This document shows, one piece after another, positions 52,126 to 60,305 of a DNA stretch of 64,000 nucleotides. Origin of the DNA: CAYZTY01 sp964444665 (GTDB lineage Bacteria; Planctomycetota; Phycisphaerae; Sedimentisphaerales; CAYZTY01); contig CAYUIE010000007.1 in NCBI GenBank assembly GCA_964444665.1, forward strand, positions 62,001-126,000, written 5' to 3'. The first letter of the stretch is position 1. Each line of letters opens with the position of its first letter. Under the pieces are notes generated by a model. It had not been told where the DNA came from, did not search any database, and saw only the letters and a program-made list of their open reading frames with translations. The position numbers were made by a program, and so were the translations under genes.

Positions 52126-53457
52126 ATGAAACCTGTATTACAATTAGCATTAGACCATGAGAACCTTAGCCGGGCTCTTAAAGTGGCACAAGAGGCGGTA
52201 GCAGGTGGGATTGATTGGCTGGAAGCTGGTACGCCGCTTATCAAAAGCGAGGGATTGGATGCCGTACGGACACTGCGGCGCGAGTTTCCTTCAACGACTA
52301 TAGTGGCAGATATGAAGATTATCGACGCTGGCCGGCTGGAGACCGAATGTGCAGCCAAGGCAGGCGCGAATGTTATACATGTTCTCGGCTCGGCGTCTGA
52401 TTCTACTATTAAAGAATGTGTTGAAGCGGCAAGGCGATATGATGCCCGAATTACTGTAGATTTGCTCGGTCTGCCGGATAGAGACACAATGCTCAGGCGG
52501 GCAAAAGAAGTAGAGTTGATGGGTGCATCGTTTATTTGTGTCCACACTCCCATAGATATGCAAATGCGTGGTGAGTTACCCTTTGAGGATTTAAAGGCGG
52601 TGGCCTCGGTTGTGCAGATTCCGCTTGCAGTGGCGGGAGGCATAAACTCAGAAACCGTCGTGGACGCAATAGAGGCGGGCGGGACGGTAATAATTGTCGG
52701 CGGAGCCATTACAAAATCGCCGGATGCGAAGAAGGCAACAGAAGCGATCAAAAAGGCTATTCAGACCGGCGACCGTGGTAAGACAGAGTTTTTTAAGCGC
52801 GGCGGCGAAGCTGAGATTACAGAAATACTTGCAAAGGCCTCTGCCGCTGATGTTACCGAGGCATTGCACAACACAGGCGCATTACAGAATATCAGGCCGG
52901 TGGTAGAGGGGGTTAAGATGGTTGGCAGGGCTCTGACGGTATGGACATATCCGGGGGACTGGAGTAAACCTGTAGCAGCAATAGACGAAGCCAAAGAAGG
53001 ACAGATAATTGTCGTAGATGCCGGCGGCAAAGGGCCTGCCATCTGGGGTGAGAAGGCTACTAAAAGTTGCATCCAGCGCAAGCTTGCAGGAGTTGTAATC
53101 AACGGCGCGATCAGGGATGTTGCGAACATACGCCGGATGAAGTTTCCGGCTTTTGCAAAGCTTATAACTCCATGTGCGGGTGAGCCCAAAGGTCAGGGTA
53201 TGATTGGCGTGCCTATAAGAATCGAAGGGCAGGATATCCGCACCGGAGACTGGCTCATTGGCGATGATGACGGTGTGGTAGTAGTTCCGCAGGAAAAGGC
53301 CGTCGAGGTCGCCAACCGTGCCCAGGTGGTCGTTGAACGGGAAGAAAGAGAAATGTCGGAAATTGACCAGGGCAGCACACTCGGTAAGGTTTCCGAATTA
53401 ATACGCTGGGAACAGTTGAGGAAAAAGGCTGATGTCAAAAACAAGAACCGTAAATAA
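52126..53457 (+). CDS. 3-hexulose-6-phosphate synthase fused to an RraA-like domain
   Basis: 443 residues in two domains. Residues 1-210 are a HPS/OMP decarboxylase-family barrel: LALDHENLSRALKVA start, catalytic ADMKIIDAGRLETECA, VDLLGLPDRD and PLAVAGGI. This domain condenses formaldehyde with ribulose 5-phosphate (or the reverse). Residues about 250-425 are an RraA/dimethylmenaquinone-type domain (AVIDEAKEGQIIVVDAGGKG, RDVANIRRMKFPAF, DWLIGDDDGVVVVPQ) with intact acidic metal-site residues. HPS-RraA fusions are known from archaea and some bacteria, and the role of the second domain is not settled. 29 bases after fhs; overlaps the isomerase gene. Confidence 0.93.
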   Translation: MKPVLQLALDHENLSRALKVAQEAVAGGIDWLEAGTPLIKSEGLDAVRTLRREFPSTTIVADMKIIDAGRLETECAAKAGANVIHVLGSASDSTIKECVEAARRYDARITVDLLGLPDRDTMLRRAKEVELMGASFICVHTPIDMQMRGELPFEDLKAVASVVQIPLAVAGGINSETVVDAIEAGGTVIIVGGAITKSPDAKKATEAIKKAIQTGDRGKTEFFKRGGEAEITEILAKASAADVTEALHNTGALQNIRPVVEGVKMVGRALTVWTYPGDWSKPVAAIDEAKEGQIIVVDAGGKGPAIWGEKATKSCIQRKLAGVVINGAIRDVANIRRMKFPAFAKLITPCAGEPKGQGMIGVPIRIEGQDIRTGDWLIGDDDGVVVVPQEKAVEVANRAQVVVEREEREMSEIDQGSTLGKVSELIRWEQLRKKADVKNKNRK

Positions 53458-54013
53458 CGTTTTTGAGATTGCCCAAAATCAGCTTGACGGTGTGCAGTTA
53501 CTACTGGGTCGTATAGACAGGAAAACGACGCAGCGCCTGATTCAAATGATACTTCGTGCCAAGCGAATCTTTGTGACAGGCAGAGGCAGGTCGGGTGTCC
53601 TCTCGGAATGGTTTGCCGTTCGGCTGATGCAAATGGGTTTTGATGTCCACGTTCCGGGCCAGGTTACCTGTCCGAGGATAAGTAAGGGTGATTTGCTCAT
53701 TGCTATTTCGTGTTCGGGCACTACGACTACAACTGTTGACCTGGCACGTATTGCCGGCGAATCAGGCGCGAAGGTTGTGGCTGTGGCGGCAATTGGAACT
53801 TCGCCGCTGGCCTCGGTAGCTAAGCATATTGTGCTGCTGTCTGTTACAGACAAGGACCTTGAGAAAAGTTACAAATACGGCATTGGACCCTGCAACAACA
53901 CGTTGTTTGAGCAGGCACTGGCCATATATTTCGATTCGCTTGTTTACTGTGTTATGGAGCGTGAAGACATTTCAAAAAAACAATTAAGCAGACGACACAC
54001 TAATCTGGAATAA
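53432..54013 (+). CDS. hxlB: 6-phospho-3-hexuloisomerase (SIS domain)
   Basis: 193 residues. Interconverts hexulose 6-phosphate and fructose 6-phosphate, partner of the HPS encoded upstream. SIS-domain marks: FVTGRGRSGVLSEWFAVRLMQMG, VAISCSGTTTTT-like segment LIAISCSGTTTTTVDLA and a C-terminal YCVMEREDIS. The start overlaps the HPS stop by 26 bases, so expression is coupled. The pair forms a complete ribulose monophosphate formaldehyde-fixation or pentose-supply module. Confidence 0.93.
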   Translation: MSKTRTVNNVFEIAQNQLDGVQLLLGRIDRKTTQRLIQMILRAKRIFVTGRGRSGVLSEWFAVRLMQMGFDVHVPGQVTCPRISKGDLLIAISCSGTTTTTVDLARIAGESGAKVVAVAAIGTSPLASVAKHIVLLSVTDKDLEKSYKYGIGPCNNTLFEQALAIYFDSLVYCVMEREDISKKQLSRRHTNLE

Positions 54014-54042
54014 GTCAGGTCCCTGAGATTAAGGAGTTATTG

Positions 54043-54927
54043 ATGGCGGCAAAAATCATAGATGGCAAACAAATAGCGGCTGATATGAGGGCTGAGCTTA
54101 AGGTCGAGGTGGCCGAATTAAAGAAGAAAGGCATTGTGCCGGGTTTAGGTGTTGTGCTGGTGGGTGATGACCCCGCATCGAGGTCTTACGTTACCGCTAA
54201 AGAGCGGGCTTGCGAGGAGACAGGGATTTATTCCGATGATAACCGTTTATCTGCCGAGACATCACAGGAGGAATTGATGGCTGTAGTGAATAAGATGAAC
54301 GGTGACGTGAAGATAAACGGTATTCTGGTACAGTTGCCATTACCGAAGCATCTGAATGAAAATGAGGTTCTTCTGGCGATAGATCCGGATAAGGACGTTG
54401 ATGGATTTCACCCGATTAATGCCGGCAGGATAATGGCGGGCCTCAAGGCGTTTCTACCCTGTACCCCGCATGGTGTTATCCAGTTATTAATTCGCAGTGG
54501 TGTCAAGATTGAAGGGGCAAATGTAGTAATCGTCGGCCGCAGTAATATAGTGGGAAAACCGCTCGCAAATATGCTTATTCAGAAGAATCCTAATGCTAAT
54601 GCCACCGTAACAGTCTGTCATACACGTACAGCAGACCTTGTGTATCATACTCAGCGAGCGGATATTTTAATTGCCGCGGCCGGTCGGCCGAACACAATCA
54701 CCGCAGATATGGTAAAAGAAGGTGTAGTGGTGATTGATGTTGGGGTCAATCGCGTGGAGGACCCGACGAAAAAGAAGGGCTACCGCTTGGTTGGTGACGT
54801 CGATTTTGAGGCAGTTAAGGAAAAGGCGAGCTTGATTACCCCTGTGCCGGGAGGTGTCGGGCCGATGACGATAACGATGTTGCTCTATAATACGGTCGAG
54901 TCAGCCAAGAGGGCCGCGACTGCATAA
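54043..54927 (+). CDS. folD: Methylene-THF dehydrogenase / methenyl-THF cyclohydrolase
   Basis: 294 residues. Bifunctional FolD: Lys in SYVTAKERACEETGI (substrate site), VQLPLPKHL, DKDVDGFHPINAGR, TPHGVIQLL, GRSNIVGKPLANML and PVPGGVGPMTITMLL. All family signatures are intact. ATG at 54043 is preferred over the TTG three bases before, with TAAGGAG upstream. Connects the fhs product to methylene-THF, the substrate of the MetFV enzymes further on. Confidence 0.97.
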   Translation: MAAKIIDGKQIAADMRAELKVEVAELKKKGIVPGLGVVLVGDDPASRSYVTAKERACEETGIYSDDNRLSAETSQEELMAVVNKMNGDVKINGILVQLPLPKHLNENEVLLAIDPDKDVDGFHPINAGRIMAGLKAFLPCTPHGVIQLLIRSGVKIEGANVVIVGRSNIVGKPLANMLIQKNPNANATVTVCHTRTADLVYHTQRADILIAAAGRPNTITADMVKEGVVVIDVGVNRVEDPTKKKGYRLVGDVDFEAVKEKASLITPVPGGVGPMTITMLLYNTVESAKRAATA

Positions 54928-54941
54928 AAGAAGGAACCGAA

Positions 54942-55820
54942 ATGACGAAACTCAAAGAGGCTTTAATCTCGGGTAAATTTGTTGTGACCAGCGAGATTGG
55001 TCCGCCCAAAGGAGTTAATGTTGATAAGTATATTCATGATGCGGATTCTTTAAAAGAACGAGTGACCACTTTTAATGTAACTGATCTCCAAAGTGCGGTG
55101 ATGAGATTCGGCTCGCTGGCTACCTGTCGCCTTTTGATTGAGCAGGGAATGGAACCGGTCTTGCAGATGACCTGTAGAGACCGCAACCGACTGGCTCTGC
55201 AATCCGACCTGCTGAGTGCCTATGGGCTGGGAATTGAGAACATTTTGTGTTTAACCGGAGATCATCAGAGCTTAGGTGACCATCCCCAGGCTAAGGGTGT
55301 GTTTGATTTGGATTCGGTTCAGCTTCTTACGGCTGCGACTAAACTGCAACAAGGCAAAGACCTGGCGGGAAATGATTTGGAAGCGGCTCCTGAGTTCTTT
55401 TTGGGAGCGGTTGTTACTCCGGAGGCGGAGCCTTTAGAGCTTCAGATTATCAAAATGAAGAAAAAGAAAGAGGCAGGAGCCCGGTTTTTTCAGACTCAGG
55501 CTGTTTATGATACCAAGAAATTCAAGGAATTTATCATTCAGATATCCGATTTTAATGTGCCGATTCTGGCGGGATTGGTGATATTAAAATCCGTCGGAAT
55601 GGCCCGTTTTATGAACGCGAATGTTGCCGGCGTTAATGTGTCTGAGGAGCTGATTGAAGAGTTGAAAAAGGATAAAGAGAAGACAAAATCCGGCCAGACC
55701 GGAATAGAAATTGCCGTACGAACTATTAAGGAAATTAGGAACTATTGTCAGGGAATTCACATAATGCCGTTAGGCTGGTACGACAAAGTGCCGGCAATTC
55801 TCGATGGAGCCGGCCTGTGA
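54942..55820 (+). CDS. metF: Methylenetetrahydrofolate reductase, catalytic subunit (copy 1)
   Basis: 292 residues, complete MTHFR barrel. Marks: VTSEIGPPKG, TCRDRNRLALQSDLL, LTGDHQSLGDHPQA (folate-site GD), DSVQLL, FQTQAVYD. It reduces methylene-THF to methyl-THF or the reverse, with FAD. It starts 14 bases after folD and is followed 22 bases later by its partner metV. About two thirds identical by eye to the second copy at 60306. Confidence 0.95.
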   Translation: MTKLKEALISGKFVVTSEIGPPKGVNVDKYIHDADSLKERVTTFNVTDLQSAVMRFGSLATCRLLIEQGMEPVLQMTCRDRNRLALQSDLLSAYGLGIENILCLTGDHQSLGDHPQAKGVFDLDSVQLLTAATKLQQGKDLAGNDLEAAPEFFLGAVVTPEAEPLELQIIKMKKKKEAGARFFQTQAVYDTKKFKEFIIQISDFNVPILAGLVILKSVGMARFMNANVAGVNVSEELIEELKKDKEKTKSGQTGIEIAVRTIKEIRNYCQGIHIMPLGWYDKVPAILDGAGL

Positions 55821-55842
55821 AATCCTTAAGGAGTGAGAATAA

Positions 55843-56547
55843 ATGCATGCGACTATCCAAAAACCATTAGATGAGATAACTGGATATTTAGAGGAGGGGG
55901 AAAAGGTCTTTGTTGTTGGTTGCGGCAATTGTGCTGAGAAGTGTCAATCTGGAGGGGCCAAACAGGTCCAGAAGATGAAAGACCGTTTGGAAGCGAAGAA
56001 TGTGAAAGTTGTAGGAGCTGCAGCTACGGCAAGCGGAGTAAGTCTTTGTAAGCTTTCAGTTACTAAGGAGTTGCTTAACGTAGAACACAAGGCCCAGTCA
56101 GAAAAAGCAGACTCATTTCTGATACTTGCTTGCGGCCAGGGTGTGCATACGGTGATAGACGCCACAGAAGGAGCCAGAGTTCATTCCGGATGTGATACAA
56201 TCTTTGGCGGCGAGACTATAGCAGAGGACTACATTACCGAGCAGTGTTCGCTTTGTGGAGAATGTATCGTTGAGTTGACCGGTGGCCTTTGTCCCCTGAC
56301 TCTGTGCTCAAAGGGACTTCTTAACGGTCCCTGTGGCGGCGCTCATGACGGCAAATGCGAAGTAGACCCCGATCGAGATTGTGGATGGACATTAATATAT
56401 GAGAGATTGAAGAAGCTTGGGAAGCTCGAAAACTTGTACGCATATCAAGAGCCGAAAAATTACGCGAAGTGGAATAGACCACGCAGTTTGACTAATATTA
56501 ATACTGCGCCCACATTCAGGTTTGGTAAGGACGAATACTCGCCGTAG
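55843..56547 (+). CDS. metV: MetV, zinc and Fe-S subunit of MTHFR (copy 1)
   Basis: 234 residues. An N-terminal region carries CGNCAEKCQSGGA, then a Rossmann-like part. The C-terminal MetV domain has the Cys-rich run CSLCGECIVELTGGLCPLT, CSKGLLNGPCGG and CEVDPDRDCGW followed by IYERLKKLGKL. In acetogens MetV pairs with MetF, donating electrons to the FAD or linking it to a partner (HdrABC, RnfC2). It ends 146 bases before the hydrogenase small subunit. Confidence 0.92.
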   Translation: MHATIQKPLDEITGYLEEGEKVFVVGCGNCAEKCQSGGAKQVQKMKDRLEAKNVKVVGAAATASGVSLCKLSVTKELLNVEHKAQSEKADSFLILACGQGVHTVIDATEGARVHSGCDTIFGGETIAEDYITEQCSLCGECIVELTGGLCPLTLCSKGLLNGPCGGAHDGKCEVDPDRDCGWTLIYERLKKLGKLENLYAYQEPKNYAKWNRPRSLTNINTAPTFRFGKDEYSP

Positions 56548-56693
56548 CCATCCTGATGATGTTGGTATTTTTCGGCAATTAAGTTGTTGTGTTTTTAGAT
56601 GTAAATTGAACCCGGTTTTGTGCCAAAAACAGCAAGTCGCGGGATTTGGAGTAAATAATATCCACCGGCTAATAACAACTAAATAGGAGTGAG

Positions 56694-57557
56694 ATGGGAA
56701 AAATGGTTACTAAGAAATATCCAGTAGTTTGGTTGCAGGGGGCCGGCTGTACCGGCTGCTCTGTGTCGGTTTTAAACGCGGTCAGTCCCAGGATACAAAA
56801 TCTGTTGCTTGACGAGCTTGTGCCCGGCCAGCAGCTTAATCTATTGTTTCACGCGACGATAATGGCAGGGCAGGGAGAACCTGTAATCGAGGTCCTGAAA
56901 GATACGGAAAAGGAAAAAAAGGGCAATTACATATTAGTATTAGAAGGTGCGATTCCGACGGCTGAGGATGGTATCTACGGCAGCATCGGTGAGAAGGACG
57001 GCCAGGAGTTAACCATACAAAAAAGTGTCGAGCAGCTTGGGGAAAATGCGCTGTTGGTTGTTGCTGTCGGCACATGTGCCGCTTTTGGCGGAATCCCGGC
57101 GGCTAAGCCTAATCCTACAGGATGCAAAGGTGTGAAGGAATTATTTGATGAAAAAGGAATTAAAACGTCCGTAATAAATCTTCCCGGCTGTCCGCTTCAT
57201 CCGGACTGGTTTACAGGTACAATATCAGTGATTCTTTTTTCGGGTCTCGAAGCGCTGGAATTGGATAATTTGAATCGGCCAAAACTTTTTTACGGCAAAC
57301 TGGTTCACGAGAACTGTCCAAGGCGGGCCGATTTTGATAAAGGCAAATTTGCTTCAAAGCCGGGTGAAGAGGGCTGCCTTTATATGGTAGGCTGTAAGGG
57401 CCATTATACGAACGCGGATTGCCCCTTAAGGCAGTGGAACAATGGAATAAACTGGTGCGTCAAGGCAGGCTCGCCTTGTTTAGGGTGCGTTGAGCCGGAA
57501 TTTCCTGATGGTACGTCGCCATTATACGAGAAAATTTCTTTCGAGGATATCAAATGA
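56694..57557 (+). CDS. [NiFe] hydrogenase small subunit
   Basis: 287 residues with three-cluster ligand sets. Proximal: LQGAGCTGCSVSVLN, GTCAAFGG, LPGCPLHPDW. Medial/distal: HENCPRRADFDKG, GCLYMVGCKGHYTNADCP and CLGCVEPEFPD. The pattern is that of uptake-type (group 1-like) small subunits. There is no twin-arginine signal; the start MGKMVTKKYPVVWLQG is directly the mature domain, so the enzyme should be cytoplasmic. It lies between metV and the large subunit, which it overlaps by 4 bases. Confidence 0.92.
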   Translation: MGKMVTKKYPVVWLQGAGCTGCSVSVLNAVSPRIQNLLLDELVPGQQLNLLFHATIMAGQGEPVIEVLKDTEKEKKGNYILVLEGAIPTAEDGIYGSIGEKDGQELTIQKSVEQLGENALLVVAVGTCAAFGGIPAAKPNPTGCKGVKELFDEKGIKTSVINLPGCPLHPDWFTGTISVILFSGLEALELDNLNRPKLFYGKLVHENCPRRADFDKGKFASKPGEEGCLYMVGCKGHYTNADCPLRQWNNGINWCVKAGSPCLGCVEPEFPDGTSPLYEKISFEDIK

Positions 57558-59038
57558 GCAAGACAATCAAGATTGACCCCATAACAAGAATAGAAGGCCA
57601 CCTTGCCATAGAGGCGGTAGTTGACGGAGGTGTGGTCAAAGAAGCAAGAAGTGCAGGAACCCTGTTCCGTGGTTTCGAGATAATCCTTCAGGGAAGGGAC
57701 CCCCGTGACGCCAATCGTCTGACGCAGCGAATCTGCGGCGTTTGTCCGACCGCTCATGCAACAGCTTCTGCTTTTTGCCTTGATGACGCATTTGGCTTGA
57801 ACGGCAAGCTGCCGGAGAATGGTAAATTACTTCGTAACCTAATATTCGGCTGTAATTTCATGCAGTCGCACATTCTGCACTTTTATCATTTGGCTGCACT
57901 GGATTATGTCGATGCAGTTGGAGCGGTTGGCGAGCTTTCTCCTTTTGTGCCGCGATACGAAGGAGATTATCGCGTTTCAGGCGAAGCAAATTCGCAGCTT
58001 GTTAATCATTACCTTCAGGCTCTGGATATTAGGCGTAAATGCCAGGAAATGCTCGCTATTTTTGGCGGCAAGATGCCTCATAATGTTGCAATTGTCCCGG
58101 GGGGTGTAACCGAAAAACTTGATGAGGAGAAGATCACAAATTTCCTCTGGCGGCTGAACGAAATACGCCAGTTCATCGATAATGCATATATTCCTGATAT
58201 CATAACGGTGGCAAAGGCATATGGCGATTATTTCGGTATTGGAATAGGCTGCAGGAAAGTGGTTGCCTATGGTGCCTTTGAATTACCTGGCGGAGAGCTT
58301 TTCAAGGCTGGCGTTGTCGGTGAAGATTTGAAATGCGAGCAGTTTACTGAGAAAAACATCACCGAAGACGTTAAGCATTCATGGTATGCCGATTCGAGTT
58401 CGGGTAAGTGGCCGGGACAGGGGGAAACAAAACCTGAGCCGAAGAAGAACAAAGGTTATTCATTTCTGAAGTCCCCAAGATATAAGGGTAAGGTTTACGA
58501 ACTTGGGCCTTTGGCGCGGATGGTGTGCAATTACGTACAGGAAGACAGCAAGACGAAAGAGATGATTGATTCACTGCTTGGCCAGTTTAATGCGAAGCCT
58601 GACGTTCTGTTTTCCGTCCTCGGACGGCATGCGGCAAGGGCGCTGGAGACCAAGCTTGTTGCCGATACTATGGTCGAGTGGCTGCAGCAGCTAAGGCCCA
58701 GCGAGCCGACCATCGTTGAAAGCGAAATTCCAGAGCAGGCCGATGGTGTGGGCCTGACGGAGGCCCCTCGAGGTGCGTTAGGCCACTGGATAAGCATCAA
58801 GGACAGGAAAATCGCCAGGTATCAGGTCATTACTCCAACGGCCTGGAACGCCTCGCCGAAAGATGATAAGGAACAGCCGGGCCCAATCGAGCAGGCACTA
58901 ACGGGGACGAAGGTGAAGGATAATAATAATCCCTTTGAAATTGTGCGAATTGTGCGGGCGTTTGACCCCTGCCTTGCTTGCTCTGTGCATATGTTAAATG
59001 CTCAGGGAAATGAGTCAGGGCTTTTGCGGATTGTTTAA
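57554..59038 (+). CDS. [NiFe] hydrogenase large subunit
   Basis: 494 residues. The nickel site is Cys61 and Cys64 in RICGVCPTAHA at the N-terminus, and Cys473 and Cys476 in DPCLACSVH at the C-terminus. After His479 there is a 15-residue extension (MLNAQGNESGLLRIV) that the maturation protease should remove. Both halves are intact, so the enzyme can be active. Four-base overlap with the small subunit; the protease gene follows at once. No membrane anchor cytochrome b, diaphorase or Hdr subunit is adjacent. Confidence 0.95.
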   Translation: MSKTIKIDPITRIEGHLAIEAVVDGGVVKEARSAGTLFRGFEIILQGRDPRDANRLTQRICGVCPTAHATASAFCLDDAFGLNGKLPENGKLLRNLIFGCNFMQSHILHFYHLAALDYVDAVGAVGELSPFVPRYEGDYRVSGEANSQLVNHYLQALDIRRKCQEMLAIFGGKMPHNVAIVPGGVTEKLDEEKITNFLWRLNEIRQFIDNAYIPDIITVAKAYGDYFGIGIGCRKVVAYGAFELPGGELFKAGVVGEDLKCEQFTEKNITEDVKHSWYADSSSGKWPGQGETKPEPKKNKGYSFLKSPRYKGKVYELGPLARMVCNYVQEDSKTKEMIDSLLGQFNAKPDVLFSVLGRHAARALETKLVADTMVEWLQQLRPSEPTIVESEIPEQADGVGLTEAPRGALGHWISIKDRKIARYQVITPTAWNASPKDDKEQPGPIEQALTGTKVKDNNNPFEIVRIVRAFDPCLACSVHMLNAQGNESGLLRIV

Positions 59039-59039
59039 T

Positions 59040-59585
59040 ATGCGAACAAAAACGAAGATTAAATCGAAGGCCGAGCAGAAAAAGATATGCAAAGAAAAAC
59101 GGGTCCTTGTCCTTGGTGCCGGCAATATTCTTCTGAAGGATGAGGGAGTCGGCGTGCACGTCGTCCGAGAGATGCAGAGGAGAAATATGCCGGATGACGT
59201 CAGGTTGGTGGACGCTGGTACCGCCGGCCTTGATGTTCTGCTGTCCGCTGAAAAGGCCAGGAAGCTGGTTGTAATTGATGCCTTGAGGGCCGGGGGTAAA
59301 CCGGGCACAATTTATAAAATGCGACTGGAAGCTGAGCAGAAAGACGAACTGCTGAGGATTTTCGGAGGCAAAGAAACCTCAGGAATGAGTCTGCATCAAG
59401 TCGGTCTGGTTGAGGCATTGAGCATCGTGGACAAAATGCAGTGTGCGCCGGAAGAGATTGTGGTTATTGGTATCGAACCGGAAGAAGTTGATTACGGACT
59501 GGAACTGACAAATTCGGTGAGAAGAAAGATACTGAAAATTATGAATACGGTTTTAGAGGAAATTGAAGATGCTGTTCACGAATGA
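59040..59585 (+). CDS. Hydrogenase maturation endopeptidase
   Basis: 181 residues from ATG at 59040, one base after the large subunit stop; the frame is open earlier inside that gene. Family marks: VLVLGAGNILLKDEGVGVHVV (nickel-binding Glu), LVDAGTAGLDVLL, LVVIDALRAGGKPGTIYKM and ETSGMSLHQVGLVEAL with the family His. It cleaves the C-terminal extension of the large subunit. Its 3' end overlaps the start of the second metV. Confidence 0.9.
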   Translation: MRTKTKIKSKAEQKKICKEKRVLVLGAGNILLKDEGVGVHVVREMQRRNMPDDVRLVDAGTAGLDVLLSAEKARKLVVIDALRAGGKPGTIYKMRLEAEQKDELLRIFGGKETSGMSLHQVGLVEALSIVDKMQCAPEEIVVIGIEPEEVDYGLELTNSVRRKILKIMNTVLEEIEDAVHE

Positions 59586-60243
59586 TAAGCCGATAGAGGA
59601 AATCATCGAGTCGCTCGGTGACGAGAAGAACATTTTTCTCCTTGCTTGTAACGGCTGTGCTGAGGCGTGCCAGACCGGCGGTGCCGAAGCGCTGTCAGGG
59701 ATGAAAGCGGAGATGGAAAAGGCAGGGGAAAAAGTTACAGGCACATTGCTGGTGGATTTTCTTTGTAACAAAGTGTTGGTAACGAGCAGGCTGGCAAGGC
59801 AGATGGATGAAATTAACCGGGCCGATTCTATATTAGTCCTGACCTGCGGCATCGGTGTCCAGGCGGTTGCGAAGGTAACCGATAAGGTCGTCCATCCCGC
59901 GGCAAACACGGTCTCAATGGGTGGTTTGCAGGGACTCTGGCCTGCCGAGGAGCGCTGCGAGGCGTGTGGTGACTGTGCTCTGGACTATACCGGCGGTATT
60001 TGTCCTATCACTTCCTGTGCGAAAAGTTTGCTAAACGGCCCCTGTGGCGGTGCGCAGGATAAGAAATGTGAAGTTGACCCGGAGAAAGATTGCGGCTGGA
60101 TTAAAATTTATGAGCGACTACAGAAAATAGGACGGCTTGATAATCTCCGCAAACTGCATACTGCCCGGGACCATAGTAAGATGCTGCCCTCGTCTGAATT
60201 GCGAAAAACGTCATTTTATGACGTAGAGGGCGAAAAGGAATAA
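59569..60243 (+). CDS. metV: MetV, MTHFR partner subunit (copy 2)
   Basis: 224 residues from ATG at 59569, overlapping the protease stop. It keeps the N-terminal Cys pair (CNGCAEACQTGG) and the C-terminal run CEACGDCALDYTGGICPIT, CAKSLLNGPCGG, CEVDPEKDCGW and IYERLQKIGRL. Clearly paralogous to copy 1 but diverged in the middle. Lies between the hydrogenase protease gene and the second metF, so the pair metV-metF is in reverse order relative to copy 1. Confidence 0.92.
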   Translation: MLFTNDKPIEEIIESLGDEKNIFLLACNGCAEACQTGGAEALSGMKAEMEKAGEKVTGTLLVDFLCNKVLVTSRLARQMDEINRADSILVLTCGIGVQAVAKVTDKVVHPAANTVSMGGLQGLWPAEERCEACGDCALDYTGGICPITSCAKSLLNGPCGGAQDKKCEVDPEKDCGWIKIYERLQKIGRLDNLRKLHTARDHSKMLPSSELRKTSFYDVEGEKE

Positions 60244-60305
60244 ATCGGATTTTACGTGCCGGTAGCTACTGAATCTAAAGTAAAACATAGGGAGGCATTG
60301 AAGGT

